Part shown: positions 41,823 to 51,360 of the stretch, piece after piece
Position numbering within the stretch: the stretch's first letter is position 1
Layout of the letters: every line of letters starts with the position of its first letter
Assembly: GCF_046297875.1 (NCBI RefSeq)
Contig: NZ_JBKBHD010000001.1
Location: 248,001 to 312,000 of the forward strand
DNA length: 64,000 nucleotides
Source of the DNA: Parvibaculum sp046297875
GTDB lineage: Bacteria; Pseudomonadota; Alphaproteobacteria; Parvibaculales; Parvibaculaceae
Direction: 5' to 3'
Program-made: the position numbers and the translations under genes
The notes under the pieces: generated by a model
Databases searched by the model: none
What the model was told of the DNA's origin: nothing
Seen by the model: the letters and a program-made list of their open reading frames with translations, nothing else

Positions 41823-42653
41823 TCAGTTGCCGCCTGTTGCCGCGGCAGCCGAAGGCATGGGCCCCACAAGCCGCTCGGGATCAAGCCAGGCACCGCGCCA
41901 ATAGAGCCCCCAATGAAGGTGCGGGCCCGTGGCACGGCCCGTGCCGCCGACGGCTCCGAGCAGATCTCCCTGCTCCACGCGGTCGCCCGTCTTCACATCG
42001 ATCCGGCTCATATGCATCATCAGGCTGGTGACGCCCTGGCCGTGATCGAGAAAGACAAGTCCACCCTCGAAATACATGTCCATGTCGGCAAGCGTAACCA
42101 CGCCGCCGGCTGGCGCGACGATGGGTGTGCCGGTGGGCGCGGCGACATCGACGCCATAATGAGGGCGGCGCGGTTCGCCGTTGTAGTAGCGCTGCGATCC
42201 GAAGACGCCCGAGATCGGCCCGGTGGCGGGCCAGATGAATCCGTCGCGGAACCAGCTCCCTTCCGCGCGCGTCTTGCGCGCCTCATTCTTCACGCGGGTG
42301 CTGCGCGCGATCGCTTCCATGGCCTCCGGCGGCGGCGTCACGAATTGCTGCGGCACGCCTTCGACACGCTGAATTTTCCATTCGCGCGGCGCAACGGCAA
42401 GGTCGCGCTCGATGGTGCCGCCATCGGGAAGAGTTACGACGAGTTTCGCTGTAGCGCCGTGATCGCGGTCGAAACCGAAGGCAAAAACGCCCTCCTCGTC
42501 CGTATCGAGCGCTGTGCCGTCGAGAACAATCTTTGCCCCCGGCACCGCCTTTCCGACTACAAGGCCACCCTGTTCGAGATTGCCCTCGAGTTCCAGCGCG
42601 GCTGCAGGCATCGCCAGCACAAGAGAAAAAAGCAGGGCGGCGAACGTCTTCAT
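41823..42653 (-). CDS. M23 family metallopeptidase, exported
   Basis: This 276-residue protein has a signal peptide (MKTFAALLFSLVLAMPAAA) and a C-terminal LytM domain with all zinc ligands: HYGVD (His and Asp) and HLHWG (two His). The middle part (about 20-115) is a beta-rich domain. It probably cuts peptidoglycan crosslinks in the periplasm or activates amidases. Its start overlaps the DUF2093 gene by four bases. Confidence 0.92.
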   Translation of the reverse strand: MKTFAALLFSLVLAMPAAALELEGNLEQGGLVVGKAVPGAKIVLDGTALDTDEEGVFAFGFDRDHGATAKLVVTLPDGGTIERDLAVAPREWKIQRVEGVPQQFVTPPPEAMEAIARSTRVKNEARKTRAEGSWFRDGFIWPATGPISGVFGSQRYYNGEPRRPHYGVDVAAPTGTPIVAPAGGVVTLADMDMYFEGGLVFLDHGQGVTSLMMHMSRIDVKTGDRVEQGDLLGAVGGTGRATGPHLHWGLYWRGAWLDPERLVGPMPSAAAATGGN

Positions 42654-42868
42654 GCCTTGCCCCGGATTTCCTGCATCCGCTTCAACGATGCCTCCGGTGT
42701 TGCATATGGTTCCTGCAGATCGACATTCCAGTAGCGCAACTCGTCCAGAGGAATATGCACGCCCGTCACCGCGCAAGTGACATAGGCGCCCGGATTCACC
42801 ACGTGATATTCGCCGTCGCCATAGACGAGCTCTGCTTCGCCGCCACCGATCTTGTCGATCCTGTTCAT
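42650..42868 (-). CDS. DUF2093 family small protein
   Basis: This 72-residue protein reads KIGGGEAELVYGDGEYHVVNPGAYVTCAVTGVHIPLDELRYWNVDLQEPY, the DUF2093 pattern seen in alphaproteobacteria next to xseA and an M23 peptidase gene. Function unknown. AGAGGG is seven bases before the ATG at 42868. Its stop overlaps the start of the M23 gene (ATGA), so the two are coupled. Confidence 0.88.
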   Translation of the reverse strand: MNRIDKIGGGEAELVYGDGEYHVVNPGAYVTCAVTGVHIPLDELRYWNVDLQEPYATPEASLKRMQEIRGKA

Positions 42869-42914
42869 ACGCAAACCCTCTTTTCCGGCACTCTAGCCTT
42901 TCGAGCCCCGCCGA

Positions 42915-44342
42915 TCAAAGCAGCGTCCCCTGTATAGCGCCGGTCCGTTCAGGTGCGGGCTTTTTCGGCTCTGTGGCGGGCGCAGCGCCTGCCACGGTGA
43001 CGCAGAGGCGATCGGACGCGAATTCGATTTCGAGAGAAGCACCCGGTGCCTGCCCTGCCCCCGCGCGAACCGGTTTGCCGGCTGCGTCGCGGACGACTGC
43101 ATATCCCCGCTTCAGAACGCCATGATAGGAGTAACTTTCAAGGAGCTTGCCCGCACCATCGAGCCTGCGGCCCAGATCGGTGAGCTGCCGCCGCTCCGCG
43201 CGGCCCAACCTTTCGGCGAGTTGCGGCAAGGCCTTTCTCTCATTTGCAATCTTCATGCGGATCGGCTGGGGCGAAAGTCGCCCGGCGGCATTGTCCAGCT
43301 TCGCGCGTTTCACCTCCGCCGCACGCGTCAGCGCTCGGGTCAGCCGCTCGGCTGCATTGTCGAAGCGCTGGCGTGGCAATGACACAATGTCCTGAATGCG
43401 CGGCAACCCTCTGGCAAGGCCGCGAAGCTGAGTCCGTGCATTGTCGATTAGCCGCGCTTCGGCGCGCATCAGCCGCGTCGCGCGATCGCGAATATCGGCG
43501 ATGAGTTCGGCGCGCACAGGCACCGCCATTTCTGCGGCGGCGGTCGGAGTCGGTGCACGGCGGTCGGAGGCAAAGTCGATCAGCGTCGTATCGGTCTCGT
43601 GGCCGACAGCGGAGATGAGCGGGATCGTGCTTTCCGCCGCCGCGCGCACTACCACTTCCTCGTTGAACGACCAAAGGTCTTCGATAGACCCGCCACCGCG
43701 CGCGACGATCAGCACGTCCGGCCGAGGGACCGGCCCGCCCCTCTCCATCGCGTTGAAACCGCGAATCGCGGCGGCGACTTCCGCCGCACTGGTCTCGCCC
43801 TGAACACGCACCGGCCAGACGAGAACATGACGAGGAAAGCGGTCTTCCAGCCGGTGCAGAATGTCCCGGATCACGGCGCCGGTCGGGCTCGTCACCACGC
43901 CGATTACCTCCGGCAGATAGGGCAATGCGCGCTTGCGCTCCGGTGCAAAGAGGCCTTCGGCGGCGAGTTTCTTCCGCCGCTCCTCGAGCAGCGCCATCAG
44001 CGCGCCGACGCCGGCGGGCTCCAGATGTTCGATCACGATCTGGTATTTCGAACTGCCCGGATAGGTGGTGAGTTTGCCGGTCGCGATCACTTCCATGCCT
44101 TCTTCGGGCTTGAAGCGGAGCTTGCCGAAATTCCCTTTCCAGATCACAGCGTCCATCCGCGCCTTGTCGTCCTTCAGGCCGAAATAGCAATGGCCGGAGG
44201 AATGGGGACCGCGATAACCGGTGATTTCGCCGCGCACCCGGATATGGCCGAAGGTTTCCTCCACGGTGCGCTTCAGCGCGAAGGAAATCTCGCTCACCGA
44301 GAATTCGTGAGCATTGTTGGCGGCACTTTCCGGAGGGGTCAT
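42915..44342 (-). CDS. xseA: Exodeoxyribonuclease VII large subunit
   Basis: XseA is the catalytic subunit of ExoVII, a single-strand-specific exonuclease. The 475-residue protein has an N-terminal OB domain (SVSEISFALKRTVEETFGHIRVRGEI), the nuclease core RGGGSIEDLWSFNEE and GHETDTTLIDFASDRRAPTPTAAAE, and a long helical C-terminal region. The small subunit XseB is not next to it. It is divergent from purD with 133 bases between. Confidence 0.96.
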   Translation of the reverse strand: MTPPESAANNAHEFSVSEISFALKRTVEETFGHIRVRGEITGYRGPHSSGHCYFGLKDDKARMDAVIWKGNFGKLRFKPEEGMEVIATGKLTTYPGSSKYQIVIEHLEPAGVGALMALLEERRKKLAAEGLFAPERKRALPYLPEVIGVVTSPTGAVIRDILHRLEDRFPRHVLVWPVRVQGETSAAEVAAAIRGFNAMERGGPVPRPDVLIVARGGGSIEDLWSFNEEVVVRAAAESTIPLISAVGHETDTTLIDFASDRRAPTPTAAAEMAVPVRAELIADIRDRATRLMRAEARLIDNARTQLRGLARGLPRIQDIVSLPRQRFDNAAERLTRALTRAAEVKRAKLDNAAGRLSPQPIRMKIANERKALPQLAERLGRAERRQLTDLGRRLDGAGKLLESYSYHGVLKRGYAVVRDAAGKPVRAGAGQAPGASLEIEFASDRLCVTVAGAAPATEPKKPAPERTGAIQGTLL

Positions 44343-44475
44343 CTGGCTCTTTTCTGGCTCTGCTTTGGACCTGCCCGCGCCGGTTTGCCGGAGCGGAGCC
44401 CCATGTTACAAGGGTGCCCTTCGCGCCCCAACCCCTTGCCGGGCGGGCCTGAGCGAATTCCAGGGGACGGCACCC

Positions 44476-45759
44476 ATGAATATTCTCGTCATCGGCTCAG
44501 GCGGCCGGGAACATGCACTTTGCTGGGCAATCGCGAAAAGCCCGCTTTGCCAACAGCTCTACTGCGCGCCGGGAAATGGCGGCATCCGTCAGGTCGCCGA
44601 ATGCGTGTCCCTTTCCCCCACCGATTTCGACGCCATTATCGCCTTTATCCGCGAAAAGGAGATCGGTTTCGTCGTGATCGGGCCGGAAGACCCGCTGGTG
44701 AAGGGCCTTGCCGACAGGCTCGACGCGGAGGGCATTGCAAGCTTCGGTCCCTCGGCCAAGGCGGCACAGCTTGAAGGCTCGAAGGGCTTCACCAAGGATC
44801 TCTGCGCCGAGTGGGACATCCCGACCGCCGCCTATGGCCGCTTCTCGGACGCCGCCAGCGCCAAGACCTTCATCGCGAAGAAGGGCGCCCCCATTGTCGT
44901 AAAGGCAGACGGGCTTGCCGCCGGCAAGGGCGTCATCATTGCGGAATCCGTGGAACAGGCGAACGACGCCATCGACGATATTCTGGGCGGGCGCTTCGGC
45001 GTGGCCGGCGCGGAAGTCGTGGTGGAGGAATTTCTCGAAGGCGAGGAAGCGAGTTTCTTCGCCCTGTGCGACGGCACGAACGTGCTGCCGCTCGCCACGG
45101 CGCAGGATCACAAGCGCGTCTTCGACAACGACCAGGGCCCGAATACGGGCGGCATGGGCGCCTATTCGCCCGCGCCCGTCATGACGCCGGGCCTTTCGGT
45201 GCGCGTGATGCGCGAGATCGTGGAGCCGACGGTACGAGCCATGCGCGACAAGGGCATGCCCTTCAAGGGCGTACTCTATGCGGGGCTCATGATCACGAAG
45301 GATGGACCGAAGCTCATCGAATACAACGCCCGCTTCGGCGATCCCGAATGTCAGGTGCTTATGATGCGGCTCGACTGCGATGTGCTGCCGCTGCTGATGG
45401 CCTGCCACGCGGGTACGCTCGACAAGGCGGCGCTGCGCTGGAAAGACGAAGTGGCGCTGACCGTCGTCATGGCGGCGGAAGGCTATCCGGGCGACTACAG
45501 GAAGAACACGGAAATCAAGGGTCTCGCGGAGGCGGGCGCGGAAGCAGGCGTGCAAATCTTCCACGCGGGCACGAAGGCCGATGGCGGGCGCATCATCGCG
45601 ACAGGCGGGCGCGTGCTGAACGTGACTGCAACGGGCAAGACAACGGCCGAAGCTCAGGCGCGCGCCTATCGCGCTGTCGAGCGGATCGAATGGCCGGAAG
45701 GCTTCTGCCGCCGGGACATCGGCTACCGCGCGATAGAGCGCGAAAAGCTGAACGCCTGA
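44476..45759 (+). CDS. purD: Phosphoribosylamine-glycine ligase
   Basis: PurD joins glycine to 5-phosphoribosylamine with ATP in purine synthesis. The 427-residue protein starts MNILVIGSGGREHAL and has the ATP-grasp segments KADGLAAGKGV, HKRVFDNDQGPNTGGMGAYSPAP and LIEYNARFGDPECQ. The ATG at 44476 begins the conserved N terminus. A 7 bp inverted repeat (GGGTGCC 44412-44418, GGCACCC 44469-44475) ends at the start codon and might influence translation. Confidence 0.97.
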   Translation: MNILVIGSGGREHALCWAIAKSPLCQQLYCAPGNGGIRQVAECVSLSPTDFDAIIAFIREKEIGFVVIGPEDPLVKGLADRLDAEGIASFGPSAKAAQLEGSKGFTKDLCAEWDIPTAAYGRFSDAASAKTFIAKKGAPIVVKADGLAAGKGVIIAESVEQANDAIDDILGGRFGVAGAEVVVEEFLEGEEASFFALCDGTNVLPLATAQDHKRVFDNDQGPNTGGMGAYSPAPVMTPGLSVRVMREIVEPTVRAMRDKGMPFKGVLYAGLMITKDGPKLIEYNARFGDPECQVLMMRLDCDVLPLLMACHAGTLDKAALRWKDEVALTVVMAAEGYPGDYRKNTEIKGLAEAGAEAGVQIFHAGTKADGGRIIATGGRVLNVTATGKTTAEAQARAYRAVERIEWPEGFCRRDIGYRAIEREKLNA

Positions 45760-45793
45760 ACGAAACAAGCATAGAAAATAACCGGGGAGTGAC

Positions 45794-46891
45794 ATGACCA
45801 TGAGCGCAGCAGAGCCAAGCCGCCAGGAACAGTTTTCCGGCACAAAGGACGTTGCCGACAGCCACAAGTTCGACGAGAAGCGCCTCGAGAAATATATGCA
45901 GGCGCATGTCGAAGGTTATGAAGGTCCGCTCACCGTCCAGCAGTTCAAGGGCGGCCAGTCGAACCCGACCTATCAGCTCGTGACGCCGAAGCAGAAATAT
46001 GTGCTGCGCCGCAAGCCGCCAGGGAAGCTCCTGCCTTCCGCTCATGCAGTCGACCGCGAGTACAAGGTAATCACCGCGCTCCACAGCATCGGCTTTCCGG
46101 CGCCGCGCACCTTCTGCCTCTGCGAAGACGACAGCGTCATCGGCACCATGTTCTACATCATGGAGATGGTGGATGGCCGGGTGCTCTGGGAGCCGCTGCT
46201 TCCGGGACAGGACAAGGAAACGCGCTGGAAGATCTACGATTCGCTCAACGAAACAATGGCGCAGCTGCACATGGTCGACTACGAAAAGGTCGGCCTTGGC
46301 GATTTCGGCAAGCCGGGCAATTACTTCGCGCGCCAGATTTCGCGCTGGACAAAGCAGTATGTTGCCTCCGAAACGGAATCCATTCCGGAGATGAACAAGC
46401 TCATGGAATGGCTGCCTGCGAATGTGCCGCAGGATGAGTCCAATTCGATCGTCCACGGCGACTACCGGCTCGACAACACCATCCTCCATCCCTCTCAGCC
46501 AAAGGTGATTGCGGTTCTCGACTGGGAACTTTCGACGCTCGGACACCCGCTTGGCGATTTCACCTACAGTCTGATGCAATGGGTGATGCCCGGCCAGGGC
46601 ACGGGCGGCGGCACGGGTTCGATTCGAACTGCCAATCTGAAGGAACTCGGCATCCCGACGCTTGAGGAATACATCGCCATGTATTGCGAGCGGACGAATC
46701 GTTCCGGTATCGAAAATCTTGATTTCTATTTTTCGTATAATTTCTTCCGTCTAGCCGGTATCCTTCAGGGAATCGCGGGGCGGGTGAGGGACGGGACAGC
46801 TTCCAGTGAGCATGCAAAACAGATGGCGGCGAATGTGCGTCCGCTGGCTCAGGAAGCATGGCTCTATGCCCAGCGAGCTGGTGCACAATAA
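45794..46891 (+). CDS. Phosphotransferase, ACAD10/ACAD11 kinase-domain type (second copy)
   Basis: This 365-residue APH-fold kinase is a paralog of the gene at 14526. The motifs FKGGQSNPTYQL, YVLRRKPPGKLLPSAHAVDREY, CEDDSVIGTMFYIMEMVDGRV, HGDYRLDN and LDWELSTLGHPLGD closely follow the N-terminal kinase domain of ACAD10/ACAD11, predicted to phosphorylate 4-hydroxyacyl-CoA. GGGGAG precedes the ATG. The GNAT gene follows after 24 bases. Confidence 0.87.
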   Translation: MTMSAAEPSRQEQFSGTKDVADSHKFDEKRLEKYMQAHVEGYEGPLTVQQFKGGQSNPTYQLVTPKQKYVLRRKPPGKLLPSAHAVDREYKVITALHSIGFPAPRTFCLCEDDSVIGTMFYIMEMVDGRVLWEPLLPGQDKETRWKIYDSLNETMAQLHMVDYEKVGLGDFGKPGNYFARQISRWTKQYVASETESIPEMNKLMEWLPANVPQDESNSIVHGDYRLDNTILHPSQPKVIAVLDWELSTLGHPLGDFTYSLMQWVMPGQGTGGGTGSIRTANLKELGIPTLEEYIAMYCERTNRSGIENLDFYFSYNFFRLAGILQGIAGRVRDGTASSEHAKQMAANVRPLAQEAWLYAQRAGAQ

Positions 46892-46915
46892 CAAGAACAA
46901 GAGAGTGAGTAGCGT

Positions 46916-47362
46916 ATGAGTTCTGCCGGCATTTCTTCCTGGGCCAGACACGGCTTCGAAATCAACACCGACAAGTCGAAACTCGACAGGGATTCGATCC
47001 TGAAGATGCTTGGTGCGACCTACTGGGCGCGCGATGTTTCGCCGGAAAACCTCTGGACCAGCATCCAGAATTCACGCGCCTACGGGCTCTATTCGCCGCA
47101 GGGCGAGCAGGCGGGCTTTGGCCGTATGGTCACCGACATGACGCGCTTTGCCTGGATGAGCGATGTCTACATCCTGCCTGTCCACCGCGATGCGGGCCTC
47201 GGCAAATGGATCGTCGAGACCATGGTGAACGATCCGGCGCTGGCCTCCGTTCACCGCATCATGCTTTCGACGACCGATGCTCACTCGCTTTATGAGCGTC
47301 TCGGCTTTGTGACCATTGGTGAAGATGGCGAAGCCCGGCAATTGATGCAGCTCAAGCGGTAG
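46916..47362 (+). CDS. GNAT family N-acetyltransferase
   Basis: This 148-residue protein shows the GNAT core: FGRMVTDMTRFAWMSDVYILPVHRDAGLGKWIVETMV, in which RDAGLGKW is the acetyl-CoA pyrophosphate loop, followed by IMLSTTDAHSLYERLGF. The acceptor is unknown. It follows the second ACAD11-type kinase by 24 bases and may be in the same transcript. It is convergent with the phosphofructokinase gene. Confidence 0.9.
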   Translation: MSSAGISSWARHGFEINTDKSKLDRDSILKMLGATYWARDVSPENLWTSIQNSRAYGLYSPQGEQAGFGRMVTDMTRFAWMSDVYILPVHRDAGLGKWIVETMVNDPALASVHRIMLSTTDAHSLYERLGFVTIGEDGEARQLMQLKR

Positions 47363-47365
47363 AAC

Positions 47366-48520
47366 TCAGTAGAAGAACATCGGATTGCCGAGCACTTTCG
47401 CGATGCGCGGGCGATAGGATTCTGCATCATAGAATGCGGCAACGTCGACGCGCTTCTTGCCTTCGGTGCATAGGCTTGCGGGCACTGTCGCATACTGGCC
47501 GTCGCGCAGAGCCGTCATGAAACCCGAGCGGCCTTCGGCGATTTCCTGCACGGCCATGGTGCCGAAACTTTTCGCCACCATGCGGTCGAGCGCATCGGGG
47601 GCGCCCGCGCGCATGAGATAGGCGAGCGACTGGTTGATTGTGTCGATGCCGGTGAGGCGCGTAAGTTCGGCGCCAAGAATCTGGCCGATGCCGCCAAGCC
47701 GCTTGCGGCCATATTCGTCGGCCTCTCCGTAATGCTGCCGCTCACCGCCTTCCATCCTTGCGCCCTCCGAAACCACCACCATCGCGTACCGGGCGGGGTT
47801 TTCCATCCGGTCTGCGGCGACGAGATCCGCGAGCCGGGCCGGATCGAAGGGCACTTCGGCGATGATCGCCCGGTCGACATCGGCGAGATAACTCGCGATG
47901 AGCGCCGTCTCGCCGGAATGGCGGCCGAAGAGTTCCACGACCGCGATCCGCTCATGACTGCCCGTCGATGTGCGCAGCGCATTGATGTATTCAACGGAGC
48001 GGGAAACCGCAGTCGAGAAGCCGATGCAGTAGTCCGTGCCATGGACGTCATTGTCCATTGTCTTCGGGATGGATACGGTCTTCACGCCCTGTTCGCCCAA
48101 ATGCGCGGCATAGGCGAGCGTGCCGTCGCCGCCGATGCAGACCATGACGTCGATGCCGAGATGCTCGATCACGCGCAGGATATGGGGCGTTGCATCTACC
48201 GTCCCCTTTTCCGAGGGTTTGAACCTGCCCTTCAGGAAATCCGGCAGATTCTCTTCTAACATCCAGTAGGGATCGATGCGCGTTGTGTGCAGCACCGTGC
48301 CGCCCTCGCGGTCGATGGTGCGCACGACCTCGCGGTCGAGGCGCATCAGATGTTGCTCGCTCCCATCCGGGTCATCGGGATTGTAGTAAAGGGGGCCGGA
48401 CCAGCCACGCCGGAAGCCGATCACCTCCCAGCCGAGTTCGCCTGCGCGGCGCGTCACTGCCTTGATGCAGGGATTGAGGCCGGGCACGTCTCCGCCGCCA
48501 GTCAGGATTCCTAGTCGCAT
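47366..48520 (-). CDS. pfkA: 6-phosphofructokinase (group III / mixed-motif type)
   Basis: This 384-residue enzyme phosphorylates fructose 6-phosphate. It has GGGDVPGLN near the N terminus, GGDGT at 130-134 and PKTMDND at 152-158. Gly after GGD is the ATP-type residue (PPi enzymes have Asp), but the Lys in PKT is shared with PPi-dependent and group III enzymes, so donor use (ATP or PPi) should be tested. The start at 48520 has GGGGAG upstream; an ATG at 48544 exists. It is divergent from the Gfo/Idh/MocA gene. Confidence 0.9.
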   Translation of the reverse strand: MRLGILTGGGDVPGLNPCIKAVTRRAGELGWEVIGFRRGWSGPLYYNPDDPDGSEQHLMRLDREVVRTIDREGGTVLHTTRIDPYWMLEENLPDFLKGRFKPSEKGTVDATPHILRVIEHLGIDVMVCIGGDGTLAYAAHLGEQGVKTVSIPKTMDNDVHGTDYCIGFSTAVSRSVEYINALRTSTGSHERIAVVELFGRHSGETALIASYLADVDRAIIAEVPFDPARLADLVAADRMENPARYAMVVVSEGARMEGGERQHYGEADEYGRKRLGGIGQILGAELTRLTGIDTINQSLAYLMRAGAPDALDRMVAKSFGTMAVQEIAEGRSGFMTALRDGQYATVPASLCTEGKKRVDVAAFYDAESYRPRIAKVLGNPMFFY

Positions 48521-48641
48521 GCCGCCGCTCCCCTGTTTATGCACTGCACCCGCGGTTGACCGACGGAAAGTGCTTCACACGTCCCTTCCGCCCGCGCATC
48601 CTTGTCATTGCAGCACATTCTAACAGCAAGAACCGCCTCAC

Positions 48642-49811
48642 ATGACAACAAGCGGCACCTACACCATCGCCGTCGCGGGCCTCGGGCGCCGGATTGCCAC
48701 CGTGATCCGCAATCTCACCGCCGCAGCGCCGAACATGCGAATCGTCGCCCATGCGGACCCGGCGCCCACCGGTCTTTCCATGCTCGAAAAGCGTGGCATC
48801 GATGCAGGCCGGGCCTTTGGCGATGTCGCCGCCATGCTGCGGAAGACGGGGCCTGACCTTCTGATGGTCGGCTCGCCGAACCACCTCCATCTCGAACATA
48901 TCAAGGCGGGCCTTGAGGCGGGCGTGCGCGTCTTCACGGAAAAGCCTGTCGTGCGTACCGAGGACGAGACCTGGGAACTTGCCCGGCTCCTCCGCAAGCA
49001 TGGCCAGAATGCCGTGCTCGTCGGCCTTGTGCTCCGTTCCGCGCCGCTTGTTGCTGCTGTGTCGAAAGCCTTGCAGGACAAGCTTGGCACGCTTGTCAGC
49101 TTCGAGGGCAACGAGCACCTCCACCCGGAACATGGGGCCTTTCTGATGCGGGACTGGCGTCGGCATGAGATGCATGGCGGATCGTTCCTGCTCGATAAAT
49201 GCTGCCATGACTTCGACCTCTACCGGCTTTTCGCCGGCGCCCTGCCCTCGCGCGTCGCAAGTTTCGGTGGGCGCAGCATATTCACGCCGGAGAATGAAGC
49301 ACTGGCAGATCGCCAGCATGATGGCGGCAAGCCGGCCTATACGCTCTGGCGCGGCGGCTGGAACGCGGGGGAGAGCACATTCCGCTCCGACGCGGATGTT
49401 GCGGACAACCAGGTCGTGCTCATCGAATATGAAAATGGCGTGCGGCTTTCATTTCACGCGAACAGCCACGCCGGCATCCTTCAGCGGCGCTGGTATTTCG
49501 CGGGGCTCAATGGCGCGCTAGAGGCCGATCTCGTGACGAACCGCCTCACCTTCCGCGATGCTATCGGCGTCCATCCGCCGGAGGTGCAGGAATTTCCGGC
49601 GAGCGTCGAAGGCCATTACGGCTCAGACGAACAGATGGGCCGCGACCTCGCCGCGCATCTTCTCGATGGTGCGCCGTTTCCCGTCCGCGTTCACGACGCA
49701 ATGGTCGCGGGTCTGACCGTGATGGCCGCCGACCGGGCGATGCGCGAGGGAACCGTCGTCGATTGCCGCCCTCTCTGGGCGCGGCTCGATGAGGAACTTG
49801 GACGAGGATGA
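48642..49811 (+). CDS. Gfo/Idh/MocA family oxidoreductase
   Basis: This 389-residue protein has an N-terminal Rossmann domain (YTIAVAGLGRRIATVI) with the EKPVV motif around residue 105 that is typical of the family, and a C-terminal alpha/beta domain with a KCCHDFDLYRLFAG segment holding the likely catalytic Asp/His. Sugar or cyclitol oxidation with NAD(P) is likely; the substrate is unknown. It ends three bases before the convergent D-threonine aldolase-like gene. Confidence 0.88.
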   Translation: MTTSGTYTIAVAGLGRRIATVIRNLTAAAPNMRIVAHADPAPTGLSMLEKRGIDAGRAFGDVAAMLRKTGPDLLMVGSPNHLHLEHIKAGLEAGVRVFTEKPVVRTEDETWELARLLRKHGQNAVLVGLVLRSAPLVAAVSKALQDKLGTLVSFEGNEHLHPEHGAFLMRDWRRHEMHGGSFLLDKCCHDFDLYRLFAGALPSRVASFGGRSIFTPENEALADRQHDGGKPAYTLWRGGWNAGESTFRSDADVADNQVVLIEYENGVRLSFHANSHAGILQRRWYFAGLNGALEADLVTNRLTFRDAIGVHPPEVQEFPASVEGHYGSDEQMGRDLAAHLLDGAPFPVRVHDAMVAGLTVMAADRAMREGTVVDCRPLWARLDEELGRG

Positions 49812-49814
49812 TCC

Positions 49815-50960
49815 TCAGGCGCTGCGCCCGCGTGCCTCGATCGGCCAGATATCGACCAGCACGTCGCTGCGGACCACGTGATAGGCGTCATAGAGGTTCA
49901 CGGTCGGGTCGCAGTGCGGGGTCATGGCGGTCAGCGTCGCGCCGAGCGCGAGGCACGCGCCATCCGGCAACAGAATGCCGCCCTGCTCGTCGCCGAAGAA
50001 GAAATAGCCCGCCCCTTCCGGCGCACCGGAGAGAAGTTTCGGCGGCTCGGCGTCGGTCGAGAAGGATTTGAAGCCGGCATCCGTCGTTGCGAGGTTCTTC
50101 GTGTTGTTCGACACGACAGACATCTGCACGAAGAGCGAGGTTTCGAAGGGGAAGCTCGCGCCATTGCCCAGCGCGACATCGTGATACTGCTTGTCCATGA
50201 AGACATAGGAGCCGCCTTGCAGCTCCGTCAGCACGCTCGCTTCGGGATCGATATTATATGTGCCAGTGCCGCCACCCGTGACGATGTCGCAGCATAGCCC
50301 CGCCGACTTCAGCGCATCGCGCTGATCGCCCAGCACCTTCATTGCGGCAAGCGACTTCTCGCGGCGCTCGGCAAAATCATGGATATGCATGAGATGGCCG
50401 CCATAGGCCTGCAGCCCGCGCAGTTCGAGAAATTCTGCGGCGTCGAGCAGTTCGGCGAGTTCGGTCGCGTCATCGCCGGGGCGGATGCCTGTGCGATGAA
50501 GGCCGATGTCGAGATCGACAAGAACCTTCAGCACGCGCTTTTTTTCCGCGGCCGCGGCGGCGAGCGCGCGGCCGTTTTCAGGATTGTCGACCACGACCAT
50601 GAGATCGGGCAGCTTCGCATTGAGCGCCATCAGGCGTTCGATGCCCTGCGCCGTCACGACGGGCGAGGTGATGAGGATGCTCTCGATGCCGCCGGCCGCC
50701 ATCGCCTCTGCCTCGCCGAGCTTGGCACAGCATACGCCGAGTGCTCCTGCCGCGATCTGCGCTTTCGCAACCGTCACCGATTTGTGCGTCTTGGCGTGAG
50801 GACGGAGGCCCAGACCGTTCACCTTGCAGTGTTCGGCCATGCGCGCGACGTTTCGCTCGAAGGCATCCAGATCGAGCACCAGTGCCGGCGTCGGAATCCG
50901 CGCCCTTGAGCCCGGCTCCCCGATCATCGCCCGTGCCGCCGCCAATGCTTCGCTGGTCAT
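49815..50960 (-). CDS. DSD1 family PLP enzyme (D-threonine aldolase / D-serine dehydratase-like)
   Basis: This 381-residue protein has an alanine-racemase-type barrel with the PLP lysine in RPHAKTHKS (about residues 52-60), GGGTGTYNID for the phosphate, and the C-terminal metal pair His/Cys in MTPHCDPTVNLYDAYHVV. Such enzymes cleave D-threonine or related D-beta-hydroxy amino acids, or dehydrate D-serine. The ATG at 50960 is preceded by GGGGGGAAAAG; the open frame runs further upstream without support. Confidence 0.9.
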   Translation of the reverse strand: MTSEALAAARAMIGEPGSRARIPTPALVLDLDAFERNVARMAEHCKVNGLGLRPHAKTHKSVTVAKAQIAAGALGVCCAKLGEAEAMAAGGIESILITSPVVTAQGIERLMALNAKLPDLMVVVDNPENGRALAAAAAEKKRVLKVLVDLDIGLHRTGIRPGDDATELAELLDAAEFLELRGLQAYGGHLMHIHDFAERREKSLAAMKVLGDQRDALKSAGLCCDIVTGGGTGTYNIDPEASVLTELQGGSYVFMDKQYHDVALGNGASFPFETSLFVQMSVVSNNTKNLATTDAGFKSFSTDAEPPKLLSGAPEGAGYFFFGDEQGGILLPDGACLALGATLTAMTPHCDPTVNLYDAYHVVRSDVLVDIWPIEARGRSA

Positions 50961-51118
50961 CACTTTTCCCCCCGGTCCGGTTTGCGCCGCGCATCCTACA
51001 TGCTCAGCCGGGCGGGACAAATGGCCGCCGAAATGGCGATTGAATTTCCCTGGCCGGAGCGCGACGCTATAAAAGGCGGGGCAGGACATTGTCCTCAGGG
51101 GACACAAGGGGTTGGAAC

Positions 51119-51355
51119 ATGGATTCGATCACGCTACCGGGCATGATGCTCCTGGCCGCGCTGGCCACGGGTGGCGGCGACGCAAATGTCAGCAAGCCGG
51201 AGCTGGCCGGACAACAATATGCCTCGGCGACATGCTCGCTCTCCGGGCAGGCGCGCGCAGGTGCCCGCAAAATCTGCTATTACGACTGCGGCGGCTTCAC
51301 GCGCAGCGTGGCGATCCCGTCGGCAAAGGTTTGCGCGCACACGATCAGGCGATAA
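51119..51355 (+). CDS. Small Cys-containing hypothetical protein, 78 residues
   Basis: The protein reads MDSITLPGMMLLAALATGGGD at the start, which could be a weak signal peptide, and then has four Cys in SATCSLSG, KICYYDCGG and KVCAHTI. The spacing resembles small exported proteins of alphaproteobacteria with CxYxC patterns, for which I know no function. It ends 5 bases before a tetR-type gene in the same direction. A TATAAA at 51068-51073 lies 46 bases before the start. Confidence 0.6.
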   Translation: MDSITLPGMMLLAALATGGGDANVSKPELAGQQYASATCSLSGQARAGARKICYYDCGGFTRSVAIPSAKVCAHTIRR

Positions 51356-51360
51356 TCGGC

